A stretch of 64,000 bases of DNA from Halioglobus sp. (GTDB lineage: Bacteria; Pseudomonadota; Gammaproteobacteria; Pseudomonadales; Halieaceae): the NCBI GenBank assembly GCA_013214285.1, contig JABSPW010000005.1, positions 1-64,000 of the forward strand. Direction: 5' to 3'. Below the pieces are notes generated by a model, which did no database searches, was not told the DNA's origin, and worked only from the letters and a program-made list of their open reading frames with translations. Position 1 is the first letter of the stretch, and every line of letters begins with the position of its first letter. Shown here in pieces: positions 20,445 through 30,140 of the stretch. A program made the position numbers and the translations under genes.

Positions 20445-21977
20445 TTGCAGACCATGGCCAAATCCTACTTTAAAAAAATGGAACGATATAAATACCTCGC
20501 TTGGTACTTACCACTCCTTCTTGTAGTAATTGTTCATTGGGGAATCTACAGCAAGGGTTTGAGGTCCGACGACTTTCTGCACCTTTATAAGATGGCTAAT
20601 TGGCCTTTCTTCGAAATTGTTGGAGCGCAGCACGGTGGGCATCTGTTGTACAGCTTTAATATAGTCGTATGGCTGGTACAGCAGATTTTTGGGTCGGCAT
20701 CTGGCGTATTTTTCTCCCTTGCTCTTCTGTTGCATTTTATTAGCGCGGTTCTGATCTATCGAATTTCCGATATCTTTACGCAGCGAAAGATCCTTTCACT
20801 TTTCGTCGCCCTACTGTGGGGGATGTGTCCTCTGTCACAATCTTCTTTGGTCTGGATATCCGTACATGGGCAGGTTTATGCCACTGCGGCTTTACTTTGG
20901 GTATTCCTTGATACGGCTAAATACTCGACGCACGGCACTTTCCCTGGCTCGGCCACGATCCTCCGGCATGGAATTTTGTTGTTAATCGCTGGTACCAGTT
21001 TCGGTACCGGCTTGGCCGTTGGATTCGCGTTTTTTGTAGTTTTCCTTTGGCCTACATGGGGGAAGCAACAGTGGCGATTACTTCTCGCATATCTTACGTT
21101 CTCGGTGCTGCTTCTTTTTCTGTTCATGGCAAGCCATGAGTCACAAGCGAATTGGAATTTCTATAACGAAGATATCGGCTCTGTTCTGAGCAGCTGGACT
21201 CACCTTTTCGGCATAGCGGACGTCCTCGCGAAACTCTTTCTGATAGGGTCCACCGGTCTAGTGCTCGGTCCTCTTTTTAGTCAAGATTTTGTTCCAGTTG
21301 CGAATATTGTATCGACTGCAACTTTGTTTGGTGTCCTTGTTACTTTCCCTGGATTCGTGTTCTGTTGGCTGTGTGCGAAGCGGAAGGAAAAACAGCGCCT
21401 GATGGTGCTTCTCATATTGACCGCTGCCGCGTACGGTGTGATTGCCCTGGCACGCCAGCCACTTGATGCTGTAAATCCCAACAATCTGACAATAGCGCTT
21501 GGGGCCAGGTACCATTATCTGAGCACTGCATTTCTAGCCATCGCACTGAGCGTTGGCATAAACGCCGTGATCGATAAATATCCGACAAAGCACGATAAGA
21601 CAGGCGTGTTTCTATTCTCTGTCTGGCTACTACTTAGCGTTGGCCCCTACATTTACGCGGCCCGGCCTGATGTCAGCGCGTCAGACAAGTCGAGGGAAAA
21701 TCGACTAAATCGCCTGGTTGCAATTCTCGAAAAAGCAGCAAATAGCCCACCCGACTCCAATGTAGTAATTATTCAAAACGTCCCATTTTCAGTCGGGTAT
21801 ATTCTACCCGAAGTATTACCAGGTCTGGCGGGATTTTATATCGCTATGTATCCAGAAAACCACTTTGAGGGAAAGCAGGTGATATTTGTCGAAAAATCGA
21901 TTGATCTGGTGAAATCGGTTCGACAGCAAGGGAATACGCGGGCTGCGCGAATCATCAAGCACGAAAGTGAGCTCTAG
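20445..21977 (+). CDS. Polytopic membrane protein (glycosyltransferase-like/ArnT-like architecture), function unknown
   Basis: About 11 hydrophobic segments; N-terminal loop GLRSDDFLHLYKMANWPFFEIVGAQHGGHLLY resembles GT-C type loops; visibly AT-richer than neighbours. Confidence 0.65.
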   Translation: MQTMAKSYFKKMERYKYLAWYLPLLLVVIVHWGIYSKGLRSDDFLHLYKMANWPFFEIVGAQHGGHLLYSFNIVVWLVQQIFGSASGVFFSLALLLHFISAVLIYRISDIFTQRKILSLFVALLWGMCPLSQSSLVWISVHGQVYATAALLWVFLDTAKYSTHGTFPGSATILRHGILLLIAGTSFGTGLAVGFAFFVVFLWPTWGKQQWRLLLAYLTFSVLLLFLFMASHESQANWNFYNEDIGSVLSSWTHLFGIADVLAKLFLIGSTGLVLGPLFSQDFVPVANIVSTATLFGVLVTFPGFVFCWLCAKRKEKQRLMVLLILTAAAYGVIALARQPLDAVNPNNLTIALGARYHYLSTAFLAIALSVGINAVIDKYPTKHDKTGVFLFSVWLLLSVGPYIYAARPDVSASDKSRENRLNRLVAILEKAANSPPDSNVVIIQNVPFSVGYILPEVLPGLAGFYIAMYPENHFEGKQVIFVEKSIDLVKSVRQQGNTRAARIIKHESEL

Positions 21978-22143
21978 TTGTATTTCTCGCCTGCTTGAAT
22001 TTAGTCCAGTATTGAAAGGCTCTCAGGCGAGAGCGGAAGTACTTTGTGGCAGCCTTCATGATTCGCACCATCCGCCCACTCGACCGGCCTGATCCCGGAC
22101 TGGAGCGGGAGACCATGACTAACCGAGCTTCATTGCACGCAGG

Positions 22144-22203
22144 GCGCTGCGGTTGCGCCGGCGCGTTACGGCGCCACATACTCATGCGGTGCAACCGCTG
22201 CGC
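22144..22203. repeat. Nested inverted repeat / cruciform-prone sequence
   Basis: gcgctgcggttgc (22144-22156) vs gcaaccgctgcgc (22191-22203), 12/13 complementary, enclosing ggcgc...gcgcc hairpin, between convergent genes. Confidence 0.6.
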
Positions 22204-22224
22204 TCAGCACAGTCAGCCTGACCT

Positions 22225-23220
22225 TTAATCGTTTACGCAGATCGGGGCCCCACACCCCCCACCGAGAATGCAGGCATCGCCACATCCGTCGTTGTTAGAA
22301 TCCAGCTGCGCATTATTGGCAAGCTTGCGACAGTTATCGCCGCCTGCGGGTCCTGGAATGCAGACCCCCGGCACAGCCACACCTTCATCACAAATTAAGT
22401 CGTTGTCATCGTCCACGTCGCAGGCATCACCGCCATCGGGGGCGCCATCGGTATTGGCCTGCTGTGGATTGGCAATAAGCGGGCAATTATCCGCGACGTC
22501 CGACACTGCGTCGCTATCATCATCGGCATCAGCGGTCATGCCCAGCGCGAGACAGGTCGCATCGCAGTCATCGGGTCGGCCATCATTGTCAGTATCGAGA
22601 CGACCACCCAGGCTGATCGTGGGGTAACCATCCCAGAGATCGGGCACGCCATCACCATCGGTATCGATCGGATTGTAGGTATAGGTCATGGTCACGTTAA
22701 TAGTGACGTCGGGAGACCACGGCACTTGAGCCGTCTGATCGAAGAAATATGCTGATGTGAGCGCGACGCGCACGGTGTTTCCGTAAAAGACAGCCAAATC
22801 TGCTGGCGCCGTATACGTCGGGAGAGTGGCGGTTGTGCCTTGAACGATGTCGAAACTATCGGTCGCGGGGTTGGGGTTAAATACGGCGTCCGTACCCCAG
22901 ATTATGGCGGGTTGCGCAGGGCTTTCCCAGGCGCCGCTCAGTTGCCCAAAAATGTCACACGCCTGCGCTGTCGTGCCGCCAGTTTCGCAGTCGCGCCAGG
23001 TCTCAAAACTTAGGCGTTGAAAGGCCTGTAGATCCACGGCAACTTCGGTCAACGTGCCGAGCGCTGGATTGAATGCGGGTATCGAGGCACGACTGTCACC
23101 CACGGCGGTGAATTTGTCGCCGACGGCGGTGAATTCATAATGTTCCACCAAGACATCGGCCTGGGAGAATGCGACTGACAGTGCCAGCGGCAGTGAGACA
23201 AGACAATGAGATAGGCGCAT
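22225..23220 (-). CDS. Secreted thrombospondin type-3 repeat (calcium-binding) protein
   Basis: Signal peptide; DTDGDGVPDLWDGYP, DTDNDGRPDDCD, DNCPLIANPQQANTDG, DSNNDGCGDAC. Confidence 0.85.
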   Translation of the reverse strand: MRLSHCLVSLPLALSVAFSQADVLVEHYEFTAVGDKFTAVGDSRASIPAFNPALGTLTEVAVDLQAFQRLSFETWRDCETGGTTAQACDIFGQLSGAWESPAQPAIIWGTDAVFNPNPATDSFDIVQGTTATLPTYTAPADLAVFYGNTVRVALTSAYFFDQTAQVPWSPDVTINVTMTYTYNPIDTDGDGVPDLWDGYPTISLGGRLDTDNDGRPDDCDATCLALGMTADADDDSDAVSDVADNCPLIANPQQANTDGAPDGGDACDVDDDNDLICDEGVAVPGVCIPGPAGGDNCRKLANNAQLDSNNDGCGDACILGGGCGAPICVND

Positions 23221-23465
23221 GGTTCTACCCTTGCTTATTAGTATTGTTTAGAAAACTAGATCAAGATTCTTTCGAAGTCAACGCCACACTCTGGCATCGA
23301 TTGCACGTAGGCTGGGTTTAAGGAGTGGCTGACGTTGCACTAGCTGTCCAACGCAAACGGCAGCCATGTGAGGTGCACACAAGCTGACCATAGGTCAGCT
23401 GAGCGCAAAACGCCCGGTTTGGCATTGCCAGTTCATAGCGAGCGGCTGCGGCACTTGATTGCGGT

Positions 23466-25079
23466 CTAAACAACTAACATGATCAGTAACAACAGGCAGC
23501 TCCAGACCAACAGCCAGGCGCTGCGACGATACCAGTTGTGCTTTGCCTGCGTCGCCAGATAGTGCCGGATCAGGCCCTCTTGCGTGTACCTATCGGTAGC
23601 GCCCTCGCCCGCAATCAGCCTGGCAAGCACCACGCCAGTCACAAAGCAGACTGCGAAACCAATCACGTTCCACCACAGCCACGACACCTGAGGCAGATAA
23701 AGCCAGAGCAGGGCATTGCTGCTCACGCCCAGCAAAAGTCCGCTGATCGCATGCCACCCCACAGTGCGCCGCGTCAACAGACCTAGCGCAAATACCGCCA
23801 ATATGGGGCCATTCGCCAATGAGCCAATTTTATTGATGGCCTCGATGACGGTCGGCGCGATGTCACCGACGTAGAATGCCAGCGATAAAGTGATGACGCC
23901 CCAAATGGCAGTGATCCCTCGGGAGTACACCAGCTCTCGGCGATCACTCCAATGCCGGGGGCTGAAACGCCGGACGAAATCTTCCATGGTGGTGGCACTG
24001 AGTGAGTTCAGCACCGAGTCCAGCGACGACATGGCTGCGGCAAACAGCGCGACCAGGCTCAGCCCGACCAGCCCTGCAGGCAACGCGTTGATCATATACA
24101 GCGGCACGGCAAGATTGTATTGCGGGCTGCTATGGTGTTTTGGCAAGCTATGAACGAAGTCCGGGTGCGCGGTTGCATACACAGCGATCCCGACCCCGAC
24201 AAAACAATACAGCGCAACTAGGGGAAACCGCAACAGGCCGTTGATCAGCAAAGCATTGTTGGTGGTGTCAATATCGCGGGTACTCAGTTGGCGCTGCACC
24301 TGACTTTGATCACAGCCATAGTACGATACATAAAGAAACAGTCCGCCCAGCAACATTGGCCAGAAAGCGAAGGTATGACCGTCACCAAGTCCATGGTGGG
24401 TAAAGTCGACGATCTGGCGTCGCTCACTGTCGAACTGCTGCCAAATAGCAGGCAGTCCGCCTGCCTCCTGGACCAGCAGCGTGGCCACCAATACCAGCAT
24501 ACCCACCAGGATAAGCAATTGAATAACATCACTGTAAATGACACCGCGGATGCCACCCAGCACATCGTAGATAATGGTGAAGGCGCCCAGCAGCATAACC
24601 GATGCGGTGAAACCCAGCCCGGTAATCAGTTCGATAACCAGCGCTATGCTGTACACCGTAACCGCCGTCGCGAAGGCCCGAAGCAGCTGGAATGATGCGC
24701 TTAACGTCAGTCGCGTAGCCAGATCGAAGCGTCGTTCAAGATACGCATACACCGAGACCAAGCGCAGGTGACGGAACATTGGCATGACAAACAGCATTAG
24801 CACGATCATTGCCAGCGGTACGGCCAATTCATACTGTAACCAGACAAGCCCGCCTCCGGCGCTGAAGGCCACGAAAGCGGGCGCCCCCAGGATGCTATTG
24901 GTTGAGCACTGCGTCGCCATAATCGACAGCCCAACGGGCCAGGCGCCCAGGTTGCGCCCACCCACATAATAGTCCTCACGACCGTTCTGCGAGCGGGACA
25001 ACCACCAGGCCAAGGCCAGTAAGCCGATGCCATAAAGGCAGATAACCAGCCAGTCCACGGCTGCAATATTTTGGGTCAA
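23466..25079 (-). CDS. Sodium:solute symporter (SSS family)
   Basis: About 13 TM; GGRNLGAWPVGLSIMATQCSTNSILGAPAFVAF, FAAAMSSLDSVLNSLSATTMEDF. Confidence 0.92.
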   Translation of the reverse strand: MTQNIAAVDWLVICLYGIGLLALAWWLSRSQNGREDYYVGGRNLGAWPVGLSIMATQCSTNSILGAPAFVAFSAGGGLVWLQYELAVPLAMIVLMLFVMPMFRHLRLVSVYAYLERRFDLATRLTLSASFQLLRAFATAVTVYSIALVIELITGLGFTASVMLLGAFTIIYDVLGGIRGVIYSDVIQLLILVGMLVLVATLLVQEAGGLPAIWQQFDSERRQIVDFTHHGLGDGHTFAFWPMLLGGLFLYVSYYGCDQSQVQRQLSTRDIDTTNNALLINGLLRFPLVALYCFVGVGIAVYATAHPDFVHSLPKHHSSPQYNLAVPLYMINALPAGLVGLSLVALFAAAMSSLDSVLNSLSATTMEDFVRRFSPRHWSDRRELVYSRGITAIWGVITLSLAFYVGDIAPTVIEAINKIGSLANGPILAVFALGLLTRRTVGWHAISGLLLGVSSNALLWLYLPQVSWLWWNVIGFAVCFVTGVVLARLIAGEGATDRYTQEGLIRHYLATQAKHNWYRRSAWLLVWSCLLLLIMLVV

Positions 25080-25259
25080 GGCGGTCTCCCTGCGACGCTT
25101 GCCTGTTGCTGTCTGTGCAAGATAATGACATCGGGCGTCTCAAGGCAATGCCTGACATTTGTCGTGCGGCATCCACCGATCCCACCTTTAACAGTGACTG
25201 ACCTTGGCTGTGTCGTGCAAAGCAACGGCGTACTCCGTATTGGGGTATAACGCAAGGCA

Positions 25260-25712
25260 ACTTGCGTTTATTTTATGCCTCAGCGACGCTCTTCTCAGTA
25301 AGATCGCACCAACCAGTGCAATTATCGCCCCCAGGTAGGGCGCAGCGACTGGCATCACTACTGCACTGCGATCGCGAAAAAAAGTGCGCCGAGCACGTAG
25401 GGAACAGTAGTCAGGCCAAAGCCTATATGGAGCAGATGCATCGACAAGCCATAGTACTGCTGCAAAAGATAGGGCCCCACCGCAAGATAGGATATAGCTA
25501 TGGCAAAAGGCAGACTGAAAGAGAAAAGAGCAGCAAAGAAATGCCCATTGCGCTACAGACTACTGGCGTCGTCGTTTTGGGTTGCACGTTTACCCTTACG
25601 CGACGGATAACGGCAGAAAATCGAAAATCGCAGCAAACTGATCAGACTGACCAGCCCCAGTAACCGAAATGCCGCCTGCCATCCCCCCAACTCAGCGAGC
25701 AATTTTTCAGGC
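25260..25712 (-). pseudogene. Bcr/CflA-like MFS transporter fragment
   Basis: Minus strand reads EKLLAELGGWQAAFRLLGLVSLISLLRF...*RNGHFFAALFSFSLPFAIAISYLAVGPYLLQQYYGLSMHLLHIGFGLTTVPYVLGALFFAIAVQ** then frameshifted MPVAAPYLGAIIALVGAILLRRASLRHK; internal stops. Confidence 0.7.
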
Positions 25713-25762
25713 CTGCAGGCGGGTATTTCGCAAATTTCTCCAGCTCAGTAGGCAGCACCCGT

Positions 25763-25802
25763 GAGGAAATCTACTCTCAACAGGCCGTTTATTTCTCCTA
25801 TA
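25763..25802 (+). repeat. Solo IS91-like right-end sequence (copy B)
   Basis: gaggaaatctactctcaacaggccgtttatttctcctata followed by CTTG, nearly identical to copy A. Confidence 0.6.
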
Positions 25803-26001
25803 CTTGGCGCCACTACCATCTTCTGGGCGTTCAGTTACGCTCGACACGCAAGGCTGAAGTCCGGACCCCAAGGCACATGCAGCTTGCGGCACAATACTGC
25901 TGGCAGGGGAAAGTCGGATGCTGGGCGCTCATAAAATGTGCGCTCTACGCAAGAAGGTATACACTATCGAACCTAGGCACAGAAATGCGTGAGGAATAAG
26001 A

Positions 26002-27855
26002 GTGCAACACACTAGGTTAATGGGCTTTCTTTTATACTTCCTGCTGGCCGCAGGCTGCAGTGATAGCAATGACACTCAGGTGGAGTCGCGCGATTCCATA
26101 CGTGACCTGCGCTACTGCGAGATCGCCTTCTTTTTCAGCGGCCCGGACGGACTAACATCCGAAACGTACAACAGCTTTTTGTTTAACGACTGTCCTCAGC
26201 AAGACTGGGAGGCTATCGATTTTGGTGCCGCTGCGACTGAACTCGGTGCAATCTTGGCCAGGCCAAATGGGCCTCGCCGTTGGCTTATGGATAGAGCGGA
26301 ACTGGAGGGCAGCGATGCAGCAGAACGGCGTTTCTTTGGGAACCTGGAGTTCAGGGCAGTCGCAAATATACAGTTGGGCTCCACACCACCTTCCCCTGGA
26401 GCACACTTCGTCGACGCGACTGTTAAGCGAGACTCGAGATTCCTGTTCTTCAAAGATAGGCCTGTTTACGAACTGTTAGCTCCCCTGGGCAAGCGCTACG
26501 TTATGCAGTCCTACGCGCAATATGTCGATTCGGACTTGTCCATAGATGATCTTGAGTCGCTTGCGCCAAGAATTTCGCTACCGATTGGCTGGCAGTATCG
26601 CGAACGATTACTAGATGAAGACCTTGAGGTCGAAGATTTCAAGGGTTTGGCGACAGCGTTACGTGACCCTCTAGAGAATACCTATCAACGCGCCGAAATG
26701 CTGGAATACCTGGAGGACCGGGTAGTCGTTGAGTTGTATAACAACGCTACAATGCAGTACTGGACTGGGCACATGAGCGAGCAGGAAGCCAGCGATCTAA
26801 AATTAAGCCCGCCGTGGATAGTCAGTGATCACATTGTCATCGCTGACAAGAGCGTGTACGCGCAATCGCCGGAGGCCGAGCTGAATGGCCGTTTCGAGGA
26901 ACTCACACTGGCCGACAACATCTTCTATCACAGTGCAACCAATCTCTGCACACCAGAGCTGCACTCTTCGGGTCTGGTCAAAACCAACCAAAGCCGGCGG
27001 TACCAGGAGCTTACTTTCAGAGCCGGGCGCACTGTCCCATACATCGTGAACCACCTTGGCGAGAGGTTTGTCCGAATATCTTATGCCCCAGGCACCGAAG
27101 ACTTTCACAATAGCCTGCCACCAGGTTGGACCCATGGCGAAGTACAATTGAATGAGGACTGGCGGGTCATGTTTGAAGACGTCATCAAAACAGTCGAAAT
27201 CGTCGATGGCTCGCACCACTATCAGGGCCCTGTATTTCTTCCGGGTGACGTGGCGCCGCCCACGCCCGCACAGATTTTTACACACAAAATGATCATGCCT
27301 ACTGGCGAAAACCTGTTTGCCCAGAGGGCATACGAGTGCACTAGTTGTACCTTTGAGCAGTTGCAGTCTATCGATCCACCGCCAGGTTGGGTAAAGGGAC
27401 CTACTCAAATCGTCTTCGCCGAAGGAGAGCTTCGAAGTACACCCTGTGCGGTCCCCAGCACCGTGGACTTTTTGCCCGACGTGCCAGGCAACGAATACCA
27501 AATTATCGCCCGACCAAAAAGTGGCAGGCTTTTAGAACTCACACCACAGGGACCCATCGTGATAACGGACGTCCTGCGCGACACCGAGCTTCGCTTTCCT
27601 GCTGGACGCCGAGTACACGAACTAACCAGCCCCGAAGGCGATGTGTATGTGATGTTCGGCTATGGCGTCGATTCTATGGATTTTGATATCTCAGACTTTA
27701 GTAGTCCAGACCTGCTAGATGGATATCCCCGACCAACGGGCTGGAGCTACTCGACCCGCATTCTCGAGCGTCAACTGGTGCTGGACTCAACCGGTGAGGT
27801 ATCGGTGCTGGCATTTCGAGGTAGTGTTCCGTTTTCCACCTGGGAAAAACGGTAA
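26002..27855 (+). CDS. Lipoprotein of unknown function with four diverged internal repeats
   Basis: Lipobox LLAAGC; repeat signature (Y/H)EL-xxP-xGxxYV-...-L-xxGWxYxxRxLxxxL at about 26.47, 27.0, 27.3 and 27.6 kb. Confidence 0.8.
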   Translation: MQHTRLMGFLLYFLLAAGCSDSNDTQVESRDSIRDLRYCEIAFFFSGPDGLTSETYNSFLFNDCPQQDWEAIDFGAAATELGAILARPNGPRRWLMDRAELEGSDAAERRFFGNLEFRAVANIQLGSTPPSPGAHFVDATVKRDSRFLFFKDRPVYELLAPLGKRYVMQSYAQYVDSDLSIDDLESLAPRISLPIGWQYRERLLDEDLEVEDFKGLATALRDPLENTYQRAEMLEYLEDRVVVELYNNATMQYWTGHMSEQEASDLKLSPPWIVSDHIVIADKSVYAQSPEAELNGRFEELTLADNIFYHSATNLCTPELHSSGLVKTNQSRRYQELTFRAGRTVPYIVNHLGERFVRISYAPGTEDFHNSLPPGWTHGEVQLNEDWRVMFEDVIKTVEIVDGSHHYQGPVFLPGDVAPPTPAQIFTHKMIMPTGENLFAQRAYECTSCTFEQLQSIDPPPGWVKGPTQIVFAEGELRSTPCAVPSTVDFLPDVPGNEYQIIARPKSGRLLELTPQGPIVITDVLRDTELRFPAGRRVHELTSPEGDVYVMFGYGVDSMDFDISDFSSPDLLDGYPRPTGWSYSTRILERQLVLDSTGEVSVLAFRGSVPFSTWEKR

Positions 27856-28070
27856 CAGATAAGCTCCTGGTTCACGTGAAAGCTAACAGAAGTAGCAGTT
27901 CGGCATAGGTTCGGTTTCGAAGGAGTTACTCTGGCCAAACGTGGCAAGGCACTTAAGACTGGCGCAAATGCGGAAGTAAGGGAACCGATCGAGTGCCATG
28001 CGGATAGAGCCTCCCAGGCTGTACCTTTTCGCAGGAAGTAGATTCCAAACGCATACTTTGCAGGGCGCAG

Positions 28071-28259
28071 TCAGGTATTGCGTCGGGTCGTCCTGCGCGC
28101 GGTGCGGCGGGCAACGCGACGGCCCTCGTCTGCACTGGCCGACGTGACGCCTATATGCGCACGGAAGCCAGCATCTGTCGCGGTGACAGACAACTCGCCC
28201 CCGCTCATGAAAATCGCTACCAGCAAGCCACTCAGCAAGTACGTCGTACGTCTAGACAT
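28071..28259 (-). CDS. Small secreted Arg-rich protein (62 aa)
   Basis: Signal-like N-terminus and C-terminal RRVARRTARRTTRRNT; GAGGAG SD before ATG; immediately downstream of DUF2092 gene. Confidence 0.65.
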   Translation of the reverse strand: MSRRTTYLLSGLLVAIFMSGGELSVTATDAGFRAHIGVTSASADEGRRVARRTARRTTRRNT

Positions 28260-28286
28260 GATTATCTCCTCGTTACGATTGAGCCA

Positions 28287-29066
28287 CTACTCGTATGTGG
28301 GCTGCAGCGCTTCGAAGCTACTTGCCTGCACATAATCCTCGGGCATGCTAATCCTGAAGGTGGAAGCCGCTACCGGCACATCGAGCTGCCAGTTACTGAA
28401 ATCCATTTCAAATTCTGGAGCCGCTGTCATCCATTTCGACGTGATCATATACTTGCACGGCAGTTGGGTTTCAGCGTTAACCCACAGGTGCCAGTCAACA
28501 TCCGGACCGCGAAACGACAGGTAGTGGCAGGACTCACCATTAACCGGTACCAGTCCGCCATAGGCGGATTCCAACACATCCTCCAGCAAACCCTGGGCCG
28601 CGTCGGTATACAGCAAATCCCTACCTGGCAGATACGCACCCGCCTCGACCATGTTGTCCATTAGCTGATCAATTGTCCCGCTGGCTGGCACACTAACCGC
28701 GGCTTTTGTCTTGTTGCCCAGCATGTAGAGACGCTCGCCGTCATACGACATCACTTGATCCACCAGTGCACCCTTGCGGGTGAAAACAAAGCCCACGGCC
28801 GGCTTTCCCCGCTGCAGGGTCAGCGAACCTTCGCGCAGACTTTTTATCTTCAAGCCGTTGCTGAGGACCGCCTCCTCCGCAACCTGAATATCGGCAGAAA
28901 TGCTGTTGGCGCGCTCAAGCTGAGCGATTGACGCATTCGCCATCGCCACAGGATCGATGGCTCCGTTGTCCGCCATCGCGCCAGAAGCAAGGCCTGTCAG
29001 TAGCCATACTGACAGGGTAAGTGCCCGGACCGGGTTGCACGTGCTGCTGCTTGCGGGTATTTGCAT
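28287..29066 (-). CDS. DUF2092-type secreted protein (LolA-like fold)
   Basis: Signal peptide; DPVAMANASIAQLERANSISADIQVAEEAVLSNGLKIKSLREGSLTLQRGKPAVGFVF... and CHYLSFRGPDVDWHLWVNAETQLPCKYMITSK. Confidence 0.8.
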   Translation of the reverse strand: MQIPASSSTCNPVRALTLSVWLLTGLASGAMADNGAIDPVAMANASIAQLERANSISADIQVAEEAVLSNGLKIKSLREGSLTLQRGKPAVGFVFTRKGALVDQVMSYDGERLYMLGNKTKAAVSVPASGTIDQLMDNMVEAGAYLPGRDLLYTDAAQGLLEDVLESAYGGLVPVNGESCHYLSFRGPDVDWHLWVNAETQLPCKYMITSKWMTAAPEFEMDFSNWQLDVPVAASTFRISMPEDYVQASSFEALQPTYE

Positions 29067-29554
29067 CGCTTTTCACCTACAGACTGTGGGCTGTCAAAAA
29101 AGTATAGATCAAAAAAATACACTGTCATGAACAATTTGTGGCGCCAGCCCCGCCCGGTTGGCACGCTTTTTGTCAGACAGGAATACCCGCGGGGCACCAT
29201 CCCCGACGCGGTCTACCGCATCTATTTTCGCACGTGATACAGCCACACCGCCCGGCCGCACAAGGCGATGAAGCTCGAAGGCGAAGCCGAGACGTAGACC
29301 GAGCCGCAGACATGTCGGCGCAGAGCCCGAATGGCTTATAGGTTTTCTATAGAATACACCATCCGACTATGGGTACGGACTCATAGACGGGAGTCGGTGG
29401 GTGTGACCAGAACTGCTTGAACATAGCCAAGCGGTTGGATACTTCGGATGTTCCCCGCCAAAGCTCACGGCTCCAGCATGGCTGCAACTCTGTTGGAGTC
29501 GACGCAGCATGCTGTCACCAAGCAAAGGAGGGTCTGCCCCCGTTTATGGGCATG

Positions 29555-30140
29555 CCCTTGGTCACGCCACCTACGAACGCCATCGCCCAGAGCAAACTCT
29601 GCTCTATCGACTTATAGAGAAACACTACCCCGCTCTGGTTGAGCAATTGGACTGAAGTTCGCTCACCCGTTGAACGGCATGCCGCAAGAGCCTGCCCCGC
29701 TTTATCGGGTATGACCTGGGCCCAGCGCCTGAAACGCGTTTTTTCTGTCGATATTGAGGTCTGCGGTAGCTGTGGCGGGTCGTTGAAAGTCATCGCTTGC
29801 ATTGAAGATCAGGACATCATCGACCGGATCCTGGCCCATCTTCGCGAGAAGGAACAGGATGTCCCTGCCGGGCTCCTCCTGGTGCCCCCAACCAGGGTGC
29901 CACCTGCCACGCTGTCTCTTTTCGCAGGAAGCGACCCCAAATCAGTAAGGACGCTACTGAAAAACGCGTGGCACGAACTGCTGCGGACTCTCGTTCAGGA
30001 ATGAGCGGATATGAATGGCATGCCAAACATAGTGACCAGGGTTTTGGGATCAATCAGCGCGAACTTCTCCAGATCAGCAACCCCAGTCAACAGAATCAGC
30101 GAGGGTGTCCGCTTTCAACAGGGCCTTTATACTTCCTATG
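29555..30140 (+). mobile_element. Internally deleted IS91-like element relic (transposase N-term + C-term + right end copy D)
   Basis: YERHRPEQTLLYRLIEKHYPALVEQLD* (N-terminal) then MTWAQRLKRVFSVDIEVCGSCGGSLKVIACIEDQDIIDRILAHLREKEQDVPAGLLLVPPTRVPPATLSLFAG (C-terminal); ends caacagggcctttatacttcctatg|CTTG. Confidence 0.7.

Noticed and set aside
22144-22203. Nested palindrome considered as an integron attC site
   Set aside because: Lacks the RYYYAAC/GTTRRRY core sites and no cassette structure or integrase is visible.
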